Below are positions 8,426 to 16,466 of a stretch of 56,464 bases of DNA, in pieces. Each line of letters opens with the position of its first letter. The stretch's first letter is position 1. The stretch is from Clostridia bacterium (GTDB taxonomy: Bacteria; Bacillota; Clostridia; Oscillospirales; CAG-272), in assembly GCA_017398585.1 (NCBI GenBank), contig JAFQFS010000126.1:1-56464 (forward strand), written 5' to 3'. A program made the translations under genes and the position numbers. The notes beneath the pieces are model-generated. The model searched no databases. It was not told the DNA's origin and saw nothing but the letters and a program-made list of their open reading frames with translations.

Positions 8426-9235
8426 ATGCCGTCATACAGCAGATTGCTTGTCGCCTCTGCCAAGGGCGGTGTAGGCAAAAGCACGACCGCACTCGGTCTT
8501 GCCGCAGCGTTTGCACGAAAAAACAAACGCGTGCTTCTTGCGGATCTCGACATCACCAGCCGCAGCCTTGATATGCTGACGGGTGCGTCCGACCGGACCG
8601 TGCGCGACATCGCCGACCTCCTCACGGATTCCGCAGCGGACATCCGCCGGATGTGCACACAGCCTTTTGAGGAATACCCGAATCTTTCTTTCATTGCCGC
8701 CTGTTCGCCGGATCGTCTGGCCGGACTTGCCGAAAAGTACGGAGTGCGGGAAAACACACTGATCCGCGAAGCGGTTATCCGCCTTCTCAGTTACGGGGAA
8801 TACGACATGCTCATCTGTGACACCGGCGGGGGATGTGAAATTCCCGCAGCCATTGCAGATCTGTTCGGATTCACCGTCATCACCGCAGAACAGAGCATGA
8901 CGTCGGTGCGTGCCGCCGAGTACGCCGCGTCGCGGCTGGAACGTGCGGGAGCGCTGCAGATGCGGCTTGTGATCTGCGGATTTGACCTGACGTCCGTGAA
9001 ACGGGAGAAGCGTGCGGGTGTGATCGAAATGATTGACCGCTGCGCGCTGCCCTGTCTCGGTGTGGTACCGTACGACCGGAAGCTGCAGAAGGCGCAGGAC
9101 AACGGAGAGCTGCCGGACGAACGTTCGCTGTCGGCAATGGCATACGCCAACATTGCCGGACGGATCACCGGGGTAGAGACACCGCTGTTTCACGGGATGG
9201 GGGCATTATACCGCCGGCGTGCGCTGGCGCTGTAG
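8426..9235 (+). CDS. MinD/ParA-like deviant Walker-A ATPase
   Basis: 269 residues. The deviant Walker A motif is SAKGGVGKSTT (lysines 13 and 18), with LLADLDITSRSLDML as the switch I/Walker A' region and DMLICDTGGG as Walker B. This is the MinD/ParA/Mrp P-loop class that dimerises on ATP, often for positioning at the membrane or on DNA. It is orphan: no minC, minE or parB is adjacent and the next gene is the MgsA-like one, 92 bases downstream. The C-terminus (HGMGALYRRRALAL) is short, basic and hydrophobic, but not a clear MinD membrane-targeting helix. GGAGG precedes the ATG. Role unknown. Confidence 0.8.
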   Translation: MPSYSRLLVASAKGGVGKSTTALGLAAAFARKNKRVLLADLDITSRSLDMLTGASDRTVRDIADLLTDSAADIRRMCTQPFEEYPNLSFIAACSPDRLAGLAEKYGVRENTLIREAVIRLLSYGEYDMLICDTGGGCEIPAAIADLFGFTVITAEQSMTSVRAAEYAASRLERAGALQMRLVICGFDLTSVKREKRAGVIEMIDRCALPCLGVVPYDRKLQKAQDNGELPDERSLSAMAYANIAGRITGVETPLFHGMGALYRRRALAL

Positions 9236-9327
9236 GAAACACACAATCATGGCGGCATCTGTTTACATTCTATATATACTGTTAAAAATGAAGCAGACAC
9301 AACTCAAACGAAAGGAATGGAGGAAAT

Positions 9328-9765
9328 ATGGATATTGCACTTATCGCTGACGACACCAAAAAGGAACTTATGACACAGTTTTGCATTGCGTACTGCGGCA
9401 TTTTGTCAAAGCACAACATCTGCGCGACAAGTACAACCGGCAAGTACGTACAGGAAGCAACCGGGCTGGAGATCGAAAAACTGTTATCCGGCGAACACGG
9501 GGGCACACAGCAGATAACATCCCGCATTTCCTACAACGAGATCGACGTTCTGCTGTATTTCCGCAGCACCACACCGAACCTCGGGTACGATGAAAACGAA
9601 AACAATCTGCTTCGTATGTGCGACGTTCACAACGTCCCTGTCGCAACGAACATTGCCACTGCGGAAGTTCTGATCTGTGCGCTTGACCACGGTGATCTTG
9701 ACTGGCGTGAAATCGTCAATCCGCGCTCGGACTACAACCGCCGCAGACGCGGTATGTCGTATTGA
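9328..9765 (+). CDS. Methylglyoxal synthase homologue lacking catalytic residues
   Basis: 145 residues aligning without gaps to MgsA (offset 11 from E. coli numbering as I recall it). Fold landmarks remain: IALIADDTKKELM, ATSTTGKYVQEATG, GGTQQI, CDVHNVPVATNIATAEVLI. MgsA makes methylglyoxal from dihydroxyacetone phosphate. Here E. coli H19 is D8, catalytic D71 of GGDQQ is T60, D91-P92 is S80-T81, H98 is Y87 and D101 is N90; the phosphate-loop TGTTG is TSTTG. Every key residue is replaced while the scaffold is well kept, so this is probably a pseudoenzyme or binds another ligand. A GGAGG site lies before the ATG. It could share a transcript with the MinD-like gene. Confidence 0.85.
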   Translation: MDIALIADDTKKELMTQFCIAYCGILSKHNICATSTTGKYVQEATGLEIEKLLSGEHGGTQQITSRISYNEIDVLLYFRSTTPNLGYDENENNLLRMCDVHNVPVATNIATAEVLICALDHGDLDWREIVNPRSDYNRRRRGMSY

Positions 9766-9819
9766 CGCAGACGCGGTAATTTTCGGAATTCCGCAAATCC
9801 GCGGAACTTTTATCGAATG

Positions 9820-9871
9820 AAAAACGTCTCATATGTACGTGGAACTTCCACACGCATGGGAGGCGGTTTTT
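9820..9871 (+). terminator. Long imperfect terminator hairpin after the MgsA-like gene
   Basis: Imperfect stem of about 23 bp with loop AACTT, centred near 9845, followed by TTTTTATTTT. Confidence 0.7.
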
Positions 9872-10221
9872 ATTTTCGTGAAGTTCAAACTTCACGCTTG
9901 AGTTTAAAAGAAGGAAGAAAAACGTCTGAAGACGTTTTTCAATTTCATTATTCGCCTGCGCGGCGGGCGCCAAAGAGGACCGATCGCGGCCCTCTCTGGA
10001 CGTTCCCCGACCAGAGGAGGTTTCCTCTGGACACCTCTCGCTTCTTCCGCTGAAACGTTATAAGTTCCCCTCGACACGTTTGTTTCGGTGCAGGGGTTGT
10101 GCAGACGCAGCGCTGACCGCGGAGACGGATTTTTTTGTTCACTGCACAGCCGGTTACAGCTATTCACTATTCACTATTAGCTCTTAGCTCCTTTTTAGTT
10201 TTTCTTTTTCTGAGGTTTATC
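9872..10221. other. Hairpin-rich gene-free stretch
   Basis: No credible gene. Three perfect hairpins: CGTGAAGT/ACTTCACG (9877-9896), GAAAAACGTCT/AGACGTTTTTC (9917-9940) and CCAGAGGA/TCCTCTGG (10011-10030), plus an AGAGG/CCTCT pair near 9975-9996. A second terminator or a structured RNA is possible. The YmdB gene leader follows. Confidence 0.5.
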
Positions 10222-11001
10222 ATGCTGAAATTACTCTGTCTGGGCGATGTTGTCGGTACCGAAGGGGTTTCCTACCTCGAATCCGGCGGCAGACTGCGCG
10301 GACTGCGCACAAAATACAACGCCGATCTCGTCATCGTGAACGGCGAAAACTCCGCCGAAGGCAACGGCATCTCGCGGGACTCCGCCGAACGTCTCTACGA
10401 CTGCGGCGCCGACATCATCACCGGCGGCAACCACACATGGAAGCGCCGCGAGATCTACAACATGCTCGACGACGAGGAATATCTGATCCGTCCCGCGAAT
10501 TATCCCGCAGGTGCGGCGGGGATGGGTTACGTTATCGCCGATGTCCGCGGGTACCGCGTTCTTGTGATGAACGTCTGCGGGAATGTGTACATGGAACCGG
10601 TAACACCTCCTGCAGAAGTGGCGGAACGTATTCTGAAAAAAGAATCCGGCCGCTACGACATCGCCGTCTGCGACATCCATGCGGAAGCGACCAGTGAAAA
10701 GCTCTTCTTTGCACGGTATTTCGATGGAAAATTCTCCGCCATTTTCGGCACGCACACGCATGTTCCCACCGCCGACATCTGCATCCTTCCCGGCGGTACC
10801 GGCTACATCACCGACCTCGGCATGTGCGGCTCCATGAACGGCATCCTCGGTGTGAAGACCGAATCCATCGTTCACAAGTTCACCGTCCGCACGCCCGTTC
10901 TGTTTGAACCTGCCAAGGGAAACTGCAAAATCAACGGCGCGTACTTCGAGATCGACGAAGCGAACGGCAGATGCACGAAAGCCGTTCGTGTGGAAGCGTA
11001 A
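10222..11001 (+). CDS. ymdB: YmdB family metallophosphoesterase (TIGR00282-type)
   Basis: 259 residues from the ATG at 10222, chosen because TGAGG lies 6 bases upstream and the protein then starts MLKLLCLGDVVG as the family does; the open frame extends 29 codons further without a ribosome site. Metal-binding motifs are in order: GDVVG, NGENSAEG, GGNHTWKR, DIHAEATSEK, GTHTHVPTAD. Bacillus YmdB hydrolyses 2',3'-cyclic nucleotides and affects biofilm and motility switching; it usually neighbours rny, which is not here. The next gene, a deacetylase, follows after 39 bases. Confidence 0.93.
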   Translation: MLKLLCLGDVVGTEGVSYLESGGRLRGLRTKYNADLVIVNGENSAEGNGISRDSAERLYDCGADIITGGNHTWKRREIYNMLDDEEYLIRPANYPAGAAGMGYVIADVRGYRVLVMNVCGNVYMEPVTPPAEVAERILKKESGRYDIAVCDIHAEATSEKLFFARYFDGKFSAIFGTHTHVPTADICILPGGTGYITDLGMCGSMNGILGVKTESIVHKFTVRTPVLFEPAKGNCKINGAYFEIDEANGRCTKAVRVEA

Positions 11002-11040
11002 ACTCCGTCCTCACTCTATCCGGAAACCTGGTATACAATA

Positions 11041-12243
11041 TTGAAAGAACATCGTACATATTTCATCCTCTCTCTCTTTCTGACCCTTTCGCTCCTCCTC
11101 ACCGCATGCGGTTCGGGGAATCCGAAGACGGAATGGGAACTGTTCCGTTCGGAATTTGCGGGGATCCGTGAATTTTTCACGCTGATTCCCGTTGCATCCG
11201 AGGAATCCGCCCCCGGTCAGACCGCGTCCAAAGACCGCACAACCGCACCTCTCCTGAAAACGTCGCGGCACAAGGAAAATCTTCCGTCCGCCTGGGTTCC
11301 GGAAGTAATCTATGCAGACGTTGCGGATACGGAAAAAATCGGCTACACGACCGTCCCGCACTTCGCATCAAACGATGCGGAAACGGTAACGGCAGCACTT
11401 TCGATGCACGGCATCACGCCGCAGATTGTCACCCGCCGCAACCCCGCACCGGAAAATCACGTTTACGCCATCGAATACGCCGGCTTATCGGACGGTACGG
11501 CGTACTACATCAACACATCCTGCGAGGTAACGCTGTACGTGAGCGCGGAAAAGCCCGTTCTGCCCGCAGCAGCGGCGGACGGTTCGAACGTGGTGTACCT
11601 GTCTTACGACGACGGCCCGACCTACACGGAGACGCTCCGTCTCCTCGACGTTCTTGATACCTACGGAGTCAAGGCAACGTTCTTCGTAACAGGGGAAGCG
11701 GTGCAGAGCTATCCGGCGGCGGCGCGCGCCATCGTCGAGCGCGGTCATCAGATCGGCTGCCACTCCGTCACACACATATACGACAAGATCTATGCCTCCG
11801 TGGAATCGCTGGAGGAAGAACTTCTGCAGTGGGAAGAGATCGTCACGGCGGCGGGGATCACCCTCGATGACGCGCACAAACTGTTCCGCTATCCGGGCGG
11901 CTCAAACAACACCGCCGTCGGCGGCACCGACAAATCAAAAGCGATGACGGACATGCTCGCGTCCCACTCCTACCGTGTGTACGACTGGAACGTCGTCACA
12001 AACGACGCCGTCCTCTACACGGCGCCCTACGGCACGGACACCTACGACTACATCCGCGACACGTTCACCTCCACGTTTGACGCCAAGGTGAGCACAGGCG
12101 AACTTCCCGTCATCATCCTGATGCACGAGACCGTTCCGGAGACGATCGACCTGATGCCTTGGATGATCGAGACTCTGATCGCCCGCGGCTACACGTTCGG
12201 AACCCTCGACAAGATCAGCCCGTGGATGTTCGGAATGGATTAA
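11041..12243 (+). CDS. Polysaccharide deacetylase lipoprotein (NodB domain)
   Basis: 400 residues from a TTG start that gives a clean lipoprotein signal peptide (LLLTAC, cysteine near residue 23); the ribosome site is weak. An N-terminal segment of about 150 residues has no recognised fold. The NodB domain follows: VVYLSYDDGP (motif 1 Asp-Asp pair), HQIGCHSVTH (motif 2 metal histidines), FRYPGGSNN (motif 3) and VIILMHE near the end. It probably deacetylates peptidoglycan GlcNAc/MurNAc or another surface glycan outside the membrane. It lies downstream of ymdB and may be cotranscribed. Confidence 0.88.
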   Translation: MKEHRTYFILSLFLTLSLLLTACGSGNPKTEWELFRSEFAGIREFFTLIPVASEESAPGQTASKDRTTAPLLKTSRHKENLPSAWVPEVIYADVADTEKIGYTTVPHFASNDAETVTAALSMHGITPQIVTRRNPAPENHVYAIEYAGLSDGTAYYINTSCEVTLYVSAEKPVLPAAAADGSNVVYLSYDDGPTYTETLRLLDVLDTYGVKATFFVTGEAVQSYPAAARAIVERGHQIGCHSVTHIYDKIYASVESLEEELLQWEEIVTAAGITLDDAHKLFRYPGGSNNTAVGGTDKSKAMTDMLASHSYRVYDWNVVTNDAVLYTAPYGTDTYDYIRDTFTSTFDAKVSTGELPVIILMHETVPETIDLMPWMIETLIARGYTFGTLDKISPWMFGMD

Positions 12244-12259
12244 TGGGGAATGAAAATTC

Positions 12260-12313
12260 GTGGGGAAACCTTTTTTGAAAAAAGGTTTCCCCACACCCCA
12301 TCCAAAAAACTTT
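12260..12313 (-). repeat. Dispersed palindromic repeat, copy 1
   Basis: Near-perfect hairpin GTGGGGAAACCTTTTTT/AAAAAAGGTTTCCCCAC, then the tail CACCCCATCCAAAAAACTTT. It lies 16 bases after the deacetylase stop with the hairpin first. In all repeat entries strand '-' means the hairpin comes first on the plus strand and '+' means the tail comes first. Confidence 0.9.
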
Positions 12314-12347
12314 ATACGGAAAAGGACAAGGTTTTGTTCTTTTTTTA

Positions 12348-13043
12348 TTACCAATGGCTGTAGTAAAAACGTATGAGATTCTCCGACGGAGTAATCTGCA
12401 CGTAGCCGATTTCGCCGTGGTTGTAGCCGCCGTCCCAGTAGAGGTGGTAGCGGGTGACGCCTTCTTCACTTCTGCCGTAGTCGTTGAGTTCGCACCATTC
12501 CGTGTCCGGACCGGACCATTCCGCGTGTTCTCTGAGAAATTCGTCCCACACTGCAAGGGATTCTTCGTCTGTGGTAAAGGATAGCTCAAACACTTCTCCG
12601 CCCTGCAGAAACTGCGGATAATACAGGAATTCCACGTTCTTCGCGTTTTCCGGAATCTCTTCCGGAAAGATCCCGTCCAGATACTCCTCGTGATCGATGG
12701 AATCGTATGCCCGTTCGTAATAGCGGATATCCGTCGTAGTGGTCGTGAAGGCTTCGAGCGCAACGAAAAATGTCTTCCGAAAGCCCCAGACCCCCAGAAC
12801 AACCGTCAGCAGGATCGTGACGCCCCAGATCACGCCGAGCGGAAAGTGCAGAAGATTCGCAAGAACGCCGAATCCCGCAAGGATCAGCGCGGGCAGAAGC
12901 AGAACCATTGTCCGGGCAACCGGCGGTTCCACCATCGACATCATCATCGCGAACACCAGAAGAAAACAGATCAGCGCAAATACCGCCATCAGAAACGGCA
13001 GAACCGCCCACTCTTTCCAGAGTTTTTTCACGAGTTCCTTCAT
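12348..13043 (-). CDS. Hypothetical membrane protein
   Basis: 231 residues from the ATG at 13043 (AGGAGG 8 bases upstream); the frame extends further without a ribosome site. Three hydrophobic helices occupy about residues 13-38, 45-68 and 70-92, followed by a soluble domain of about 135 residues rich in acidic and aromatic residues (DIRYYERAYDSIDHEEYLDG, FLYYPQFLQGG, LYWDGGYNHGEIGYV). I do not recognise the family. It is convergent with the deacetylase gene and downstream of an XRE regulator on the same strand, which could control it. Confidence 0.75.
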   Translation of the reverse strand: MKELVKKLWKEWAVLPFLMAVFALICFLLVFAMMMSMVEPPVARTMVLLLPALILAGFGVLANLLHFPLGVIWGVTILLTVVLGVWGFRKTFFVALEAFTTTTTDIRYYERAYDSIDHEEYLDGIFPEEIPENAKNVEFLYYPQFLQGGEVFELSFTTDEESLAVWDEFLREHAEWSGPDTEWCELNDYGRSEEGVTRYHLYWDGGYNHGEIGYVQITPSENLIRFYYSHW

Positions 13044-13127
13044 GAGAGCATCCTCCTTTTGCTGTATTCCGTTTCCAGTATACCACAGGTGTAACAGCAT
13101 AGGATGAAGAAAATGTAAACAAACCCG

Positions 13128-14246
13128 TTATTTTCCCGCTTCTTCCAGACGCTTCACCGCAGTCCGGAACCGTTCGTTTTCCCGTACACAGTCGTAGACG
13201 TCCATGCTGCCGATCCATCCGAGATACCGCGCTGGCTTTTTGTATTCCGTATCTGCTGTGTCCCGTCCGTCCCGCACGAATTCCGAACGATCAAACAGCA
13301 CCGACGTGTACAAAAACTTCTCCGGCAGGGCGTCGTACCGCAGCCAGTATTCCACGGATTCCTCAAACGCCGCAAGCCCTTCCTCAATCTTTCCGAGTCG
13401 GAAGAAACTGCGCGCGTTTTCTTCGTATTTGCAGCCGATATTCCACGTCCATCCGCCGAAATCGCCGTCTTCAAACAGCAGACGCAGGATGCCGATAACC
13501 TTTTCGTTCACCATGATTTTCTGCTCCCATGACATCTGCATGTCCTCCGGCACCCAGCCGTTGTACGTGAGCGTGTCGATTTTTGCGAGGAACCAGCCGA
13601 GGTATTCCTGCAGATTCGCCTGACAATGCCGCAGAGCTTCACCGAATCTGCCCCGTTCGAACGCGATATCCTCACGCTTTTCCCCGCGCAGGATGCAGAA
13701 ATCGTCGTTCAGCAGAGCGAGATATTTCTCCTCTTCCTCTCTGGTTTCCGAAATTTCCAGCAGACTGCTCACCGCGCACTGTCGGAAATAATCATCCGTG
13801 CAGCCGGAAAGAATTTTTTCACAGAGAAACCGGATCGTCGGCTTCGTATCGCCGAAGTCCTCCGCATCCCGTCCGCAGACGAGGCTGTTCCGGTACATAT
13901 TGATAATCCGCCAGTCGTACGGGAATTCCGCATACGCGGTTTTCGCGAGGGCGTTTTTCTCCCGTTGGGACTCCTCCGTGCAGAGCATCGTCAGACGTTC
14001 GTACTCTTCCAGATACTCGGCAATCCGCTCTTCCGCACGGATACGGGAATTGCCCATGAGTTCATCAATGGTAACACCGAAATAATTCGCAATCACCGGG
14101 ATCGTCTCGATATCCGGGTACGCCAGACCCCGCTCCCACTTGGAAACCGCCTGAAAGGTCACGCCGAGGAAATCCGCAAGTTCCTCCTGCGTCAGCCCGC
14201 GTTCTCCGCGCAGGCGGCGGACGTTTTCACCGATATAAACATTCAT
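13128..14246 (-). CDS. XRE-family regulator with long helical C-terminal domain (A)
   Basis: 372 residues from the second of two adjacent ATGs (14246), which has the better spacing from AAGGA. An N-terminal HTH_3 domain (IGENVRRLRGERGLTQEEL, then GVTFQAVSKWERG, about residues 3-60) is followed by about 300 mostly helical residues rich in aromatic and acidic positions, resembling TPR-like sensor domains. Two relatives of the same build lie at 19676-20872 and 36117-37127. The target is unknown; the downstream membrane protein at 12348 on the same strand is a candidate. Confidence 0.85.
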   Translation of the reverse strand: MNVYIGENVRRLRGERGLTQEELADFLGVTFQAVSKWERGLAYPDIETIPVIANYFGVTIDELMGNSRIRAEERIAEYLEEYERLTMLCTEESQREKNALAKTAYAEFPYDWRIINMYRNSLVCGRDAEDFGDTKPTIRFLCEKILSGCTDDYFRQCAVSSLLEISETREEEEKYLALLNDDFCILRGEKREDIAFERGRFGEALRHCQANLQEYLGWFLAKIDTLTYNGWVPEDMQMSWEQKIMVNEKVIGILRLLFEDGDFGGWTWNIGCKYEENARSFFRLGKIEEGLAAFEESVEYWLRYDALPEKFLYTSVLFDRSEFVRDGRDTADTEYKKPARYLGWIGSMDVYDCVRENERFRTAVKRLEEAGK

Positions 14247-14401
14247 CATAAATTCCTTTCGGATCCTGTTGAAAAGTAAACAGCGCTGTTTCTGATAAAA
14301 GTATATCAAACCATCAAAACAAAATCAATAATCCATCCGCCGAGCCGGATTCAACGTCCGGTTTAGTCCCCCAGATCTGCACAGACTCTGTTTCCTATCA
14401 T

Positions 14402-14462
14402 AGATTGAAGCTTTTTGAAAGGGGTGTGGGGGAAACTTTTTCTCGAAAAAGTTTCCCCCACA
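14402..14462 (+). repeat. Dispersed palindromic repeat, copy 2
   Basis: Tail AGATTGAAGCTTTTTGAAAG then hairpin TGGGGGAAACTTTTT/AAAAAGTTTCCCCCA. Seen from the minus-strand parvulin gene it lies 15 bases after the stop, hairpin first. Confidence 0.9.
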
Positions 14463-14476
14463 TATCTTTTATTTAA

Positions 14477-15226
14477 TTAAAACTTGTCAACCGGGAAGAG
14501 GAGCTTGAGCTGGTTGATCTTGCTCTGGTAAGCGGCGTTCTGCTTTTCGCCCATGAGAGCTTCCTTGAGCTGTTCGGCAACGTCCTTGTATTCGACGGGC
14601 TTGCCCATGCCCTTGGAAACGAGCTTGATGAGGTGCCAGCCGAACTGGGTCTGTACAGGAGCGGAGAGTTCGCCTTCTTCGAGGGCTTCGCAAGCCGCTT
14701 CGAATTCGGGAACCATCTGACCGTGACCGAATTCACCGAGGGAACCGCCGTTCTGCTTGGACGGGCAGGAGCTGAACTGCATTGCAGCGTCTTCGAAAGT
14801 GAGTTCGCCGGACTTGATCTGTTCTGCGATTTCAGCAGCCTGTTCTTCGGTTTCCACCAGGATGTGGCTTGCGTTGAAGGTCGCCTGCGGTGCGAACTGT
14901 TCCGGATTTTCTTCGAAATACTTCTTCGCTTCTTCGTCGGTAACGCGGACGCGTTCCACTGCCTTCTGAACGGCATATCTGGACAGCATTTCTTCCTTGA
15001 CCTTGGTGAACTGTTCCTTGAATGCGGGCTCACGTTCGTACAGATTCTTCTGTGCGTCCATGAGGAAGAGCTTGCTGTTGATGAGCTGATCGAGAATCAT
15101 CGCTCTGCCCTGCGGATTGTTGTACGCGGACGCTCTCTGACCCATCTGCATGAGCATCATTTCCACGTCCATTTCGGTGATCGGCTTGCCGCCGACGGTT
15201 GCGAGTACCTTTGCTTCGTTGTTCAT
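14477..15226 (-). CDS. Peptidyl-prolyl isomerase, parvulin type, apparently cytosolic
   Basis: 249 residues. An N-terminal SurA/PrsA-like helical segment (AKVLATVGGKPITEMDVEMM) is followed by a parvulin domain at about residues 115-210 with FNASHILVETEEQA, FEDAAMQFSSCPS, GGSLGEFGHGQMVPEFE and FGWHLIKL. No signal peptide or lipobox is present, unlike PrsA, so it probably acts in the cytoplasm as a foldase or chaperone. Copies of the dispersed repeat flank both ends of the gene. No clear Shine-Dalgarno lies before the ATG; the leader consists of the repeat. Confidence 0.9.
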   Translation of the reverse strand: MNNEAKVLATVGGKPITEMDVEMMLMQMGQRASAYNNPQGRAMILDQLINSKLFLMDAQKNLYEREPAFKEQFTKVKEEMLSRYAVQKAVERVRVTDEEAKKYFEENPEQFAPQATFNASHILVETEEQAAEIAEQIKSGELTFEDAAMQFSSCPSKQNGGSLGEFGHGQMVPEFEAACEALEEGELSAPVQTQFGWHLIKLVSKGMGKPVEYKDVAEQLKEALMGEKQNAAYQSKINQLKLLFPVDKF

Positions 15227-15239
15227 AGGAATTATTTTT

Positions 15240-15297
15240 CGCGGGGAAAACTTTTTTGAGGAAAAAGTTTTCCCCGCACCCCTTTCAAAAACCTTTT
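15240..15297 (-). repeat. Dispersed palindromic repeat, copy 3
   Basis: Hairpin GCGGGGAAAACTTTTT/AAAAAGTTTTCCCCGC then the tail ACCCCTTTCAAAAACCTTTT. It is in the 5' leader of the parvulin gene, 14 bases before its ATG. Confidence 0.9.
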
Positions 15298-15401
15298 AAT
15301 ATATTGGGTATACTATGTTTTTAGTATGCCTGATGATTATAACAGATTTTACGCGGGTTTGCAAGGGGTAATAACGAATTGAAAGGGTAAGATTGTCAGA
15401 T

Positions 15402-16121
15402 TCACCCAACCCACAGATTTGTGCTTCTGTTCTCGTTATCGTAGTAGTACAATCCGAAAACCGCCAGTTCCACAAAACGGAACGCCATTCTTCCTTCCAC
15501 GTTATATCCCGTCACGGGGGTACCGTTGACCAGCATCGTTATGTCCGTTTCATATACGCTCATAATTTCGGTACCGACCTCCAGGCTGTCGTCCGCCGTG
15601 ATGATGATCGGATCCCATGTCCCTCCGTAGGTCGACAGGGAAACGCTGCTTGTCCGGTCGGTGTTGTCGTAAACAACATCGAACCCGTAGGAACGCAGGT
15701 CGGCACCGATAATTATCATATTACCGTCCACATTGTAAGCCGGAATTTCCGCACCGTTGATATAGGCTTTGATATCCGTGGTTACGACAGAACCGATTAC
15801 ACCATCCGGCTGCCGGGAATCGGATTGCTCCGGAGTTGTCGCTGCCGCGGTTCCGCCTGTCCATGCAGAAGTATCTGTCCATCCGGAAGAACCGCTGTAC
15901 GACGAATTGTTTTTATATGGACAAACTCCGTTGGTATGAAGATGAGCCGGATAGCCGCCGCAATGATAGTGATAGTATCCAAGCCCGCTTTTGTTCCTGT
16001 TATCCTTATGACCGCCCCTGCTGTCCGTTCTTCCCGAATGTGCGGAAACGGCAGCAGCACTTCCGGCAAGCATCATAATCGCCAGTATCCCTGACAATAC
16101 TCTTTTTGATGTATTTTTCAT
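15402..16121 (-). CDS. Secreted YHYH-motif protein with beta-rich C-terminal domain
   Basis: 239 residues from the ATG at 16121 (AGGAG about 10 bases upstream). A signal peptide (MKNTSKRVLSGILAIMMLAG to SAHS) is followed by the YHYH motif region SGRTDSRGGHKDNRNKSG, YYHYHCGGYPAHLHTNG and CPY, then a Ser/Thr linker. The C-terminal half resembles the copper-amine-oxidase N-terminal-like / stalk repeats (IKAYINGAEIPAYNVDG, TMLVNGTPVTGYNVEG). The clustered histidines and cysteines suggest metal binding. It is transcribed divergently from a small XRE regulator with twin operator-like sites between them. Function unknown. Confidence 0.75.
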   Translation of the reverse strand: MKNTSKRVLSGILAIMMLAGSAAAVSAHSGRTDSRGGHKDNRNKSGLGYYHYHCGGYPAHLHTNGVCPYKNNSSYSGSSGWTDTSAWTGGTAAATTPEQSDSRQPDGVIGSVVTTDIKAYINGAEIPAYNVDGNMIIIGADLRSYGFDVVYDNTDRTSSVSLSTYGGTWDPIIITADDSLEVGTEIMSVYETDITMLVNGTPVTGYNVEGRMAFRFVELAVFGLYYYDNENRSTNLWVG

Positions 16122-16154
16122 TTTTTCGCATCTCCTGTTCATAAAACATTCCGA

Positions 16155-16197
16155 TTATACCAAAACGGGATATTTTTATTATACCGATATGGGATAA
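16155..16197. promoter_or_regulatory. Twin operator-like inverted repeats between YHYH gene and XRE gene
   Basis: Two copies of TTATACC-N5-GGGATA (16155-16173 and 16179-16197), start points 24 bp apart. The first overlaps a minus-strand TATAAT likely serving the YHYH gene; the second overlaps a GATAAT-like box on the plus strand. This is typical of autorepressed divergent XRE promoters. Confidence 0.55.
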
Positions 16198-16219
16198 TAA
16201 TATCAAGAGGTATGTGGAA

Positions 16220-16426
16220 ATGAGATTAAAGGAATTACGTCAAAAACGAAAAATATCACAGGTAAAACTTGCTATGGATTTATCCATGAATCAGAACAGC
16301 ATCAGCCGCTACGAAAATGGCACACGGGAAGCGGATTATAAAACACTGATCCGGTTTGCCGATTATTTCGATGTTTCCATCGATTATCTGCTGGAACGTA
16401 CCGACAACCCGAAAGTCAACCGATAA
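16220..16426 (+). CDS. Small XRE-family repressor-like protein
   Basis: 68 residues from the ATG at 16220, 9 bases after AAGAGG; an in-frame GTG at 16214 is too close to the ribosome site. It is almost entirely an HTH_3 domain: MRLKELRQKRKISQVKLA, MNQNSISRYENGTREAD, FADYFDVSIDYLLERTD. It probably binds the twin operators just upstream and controls itself and the divergent YHYH gene. Confidence 0.88.
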   Translation: MRLKELRQKRKISQVKLAMDLSMNQNSISRYENGTREADYKTLIRFADYFDVSIDYLLERTDNPKVNR

Positions 16427-16466
16427 AAAACGACATGACGTTTGAACACATCATGTCGTTTTTTTG
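16426..16466. terminator. Bidirectional terminator
   Basis: AAAAACGACATGA/TCATGTCGTTTTT with a 12-base loop lies between convergent genes, with A and T runs on both sides. Confidence 0.9.

Noticed and set aside
9904-10167. 87-codon minus-strand frame in the hairpin-rich gap
   Set aside because: Composition follows the hairpins; no start signals.
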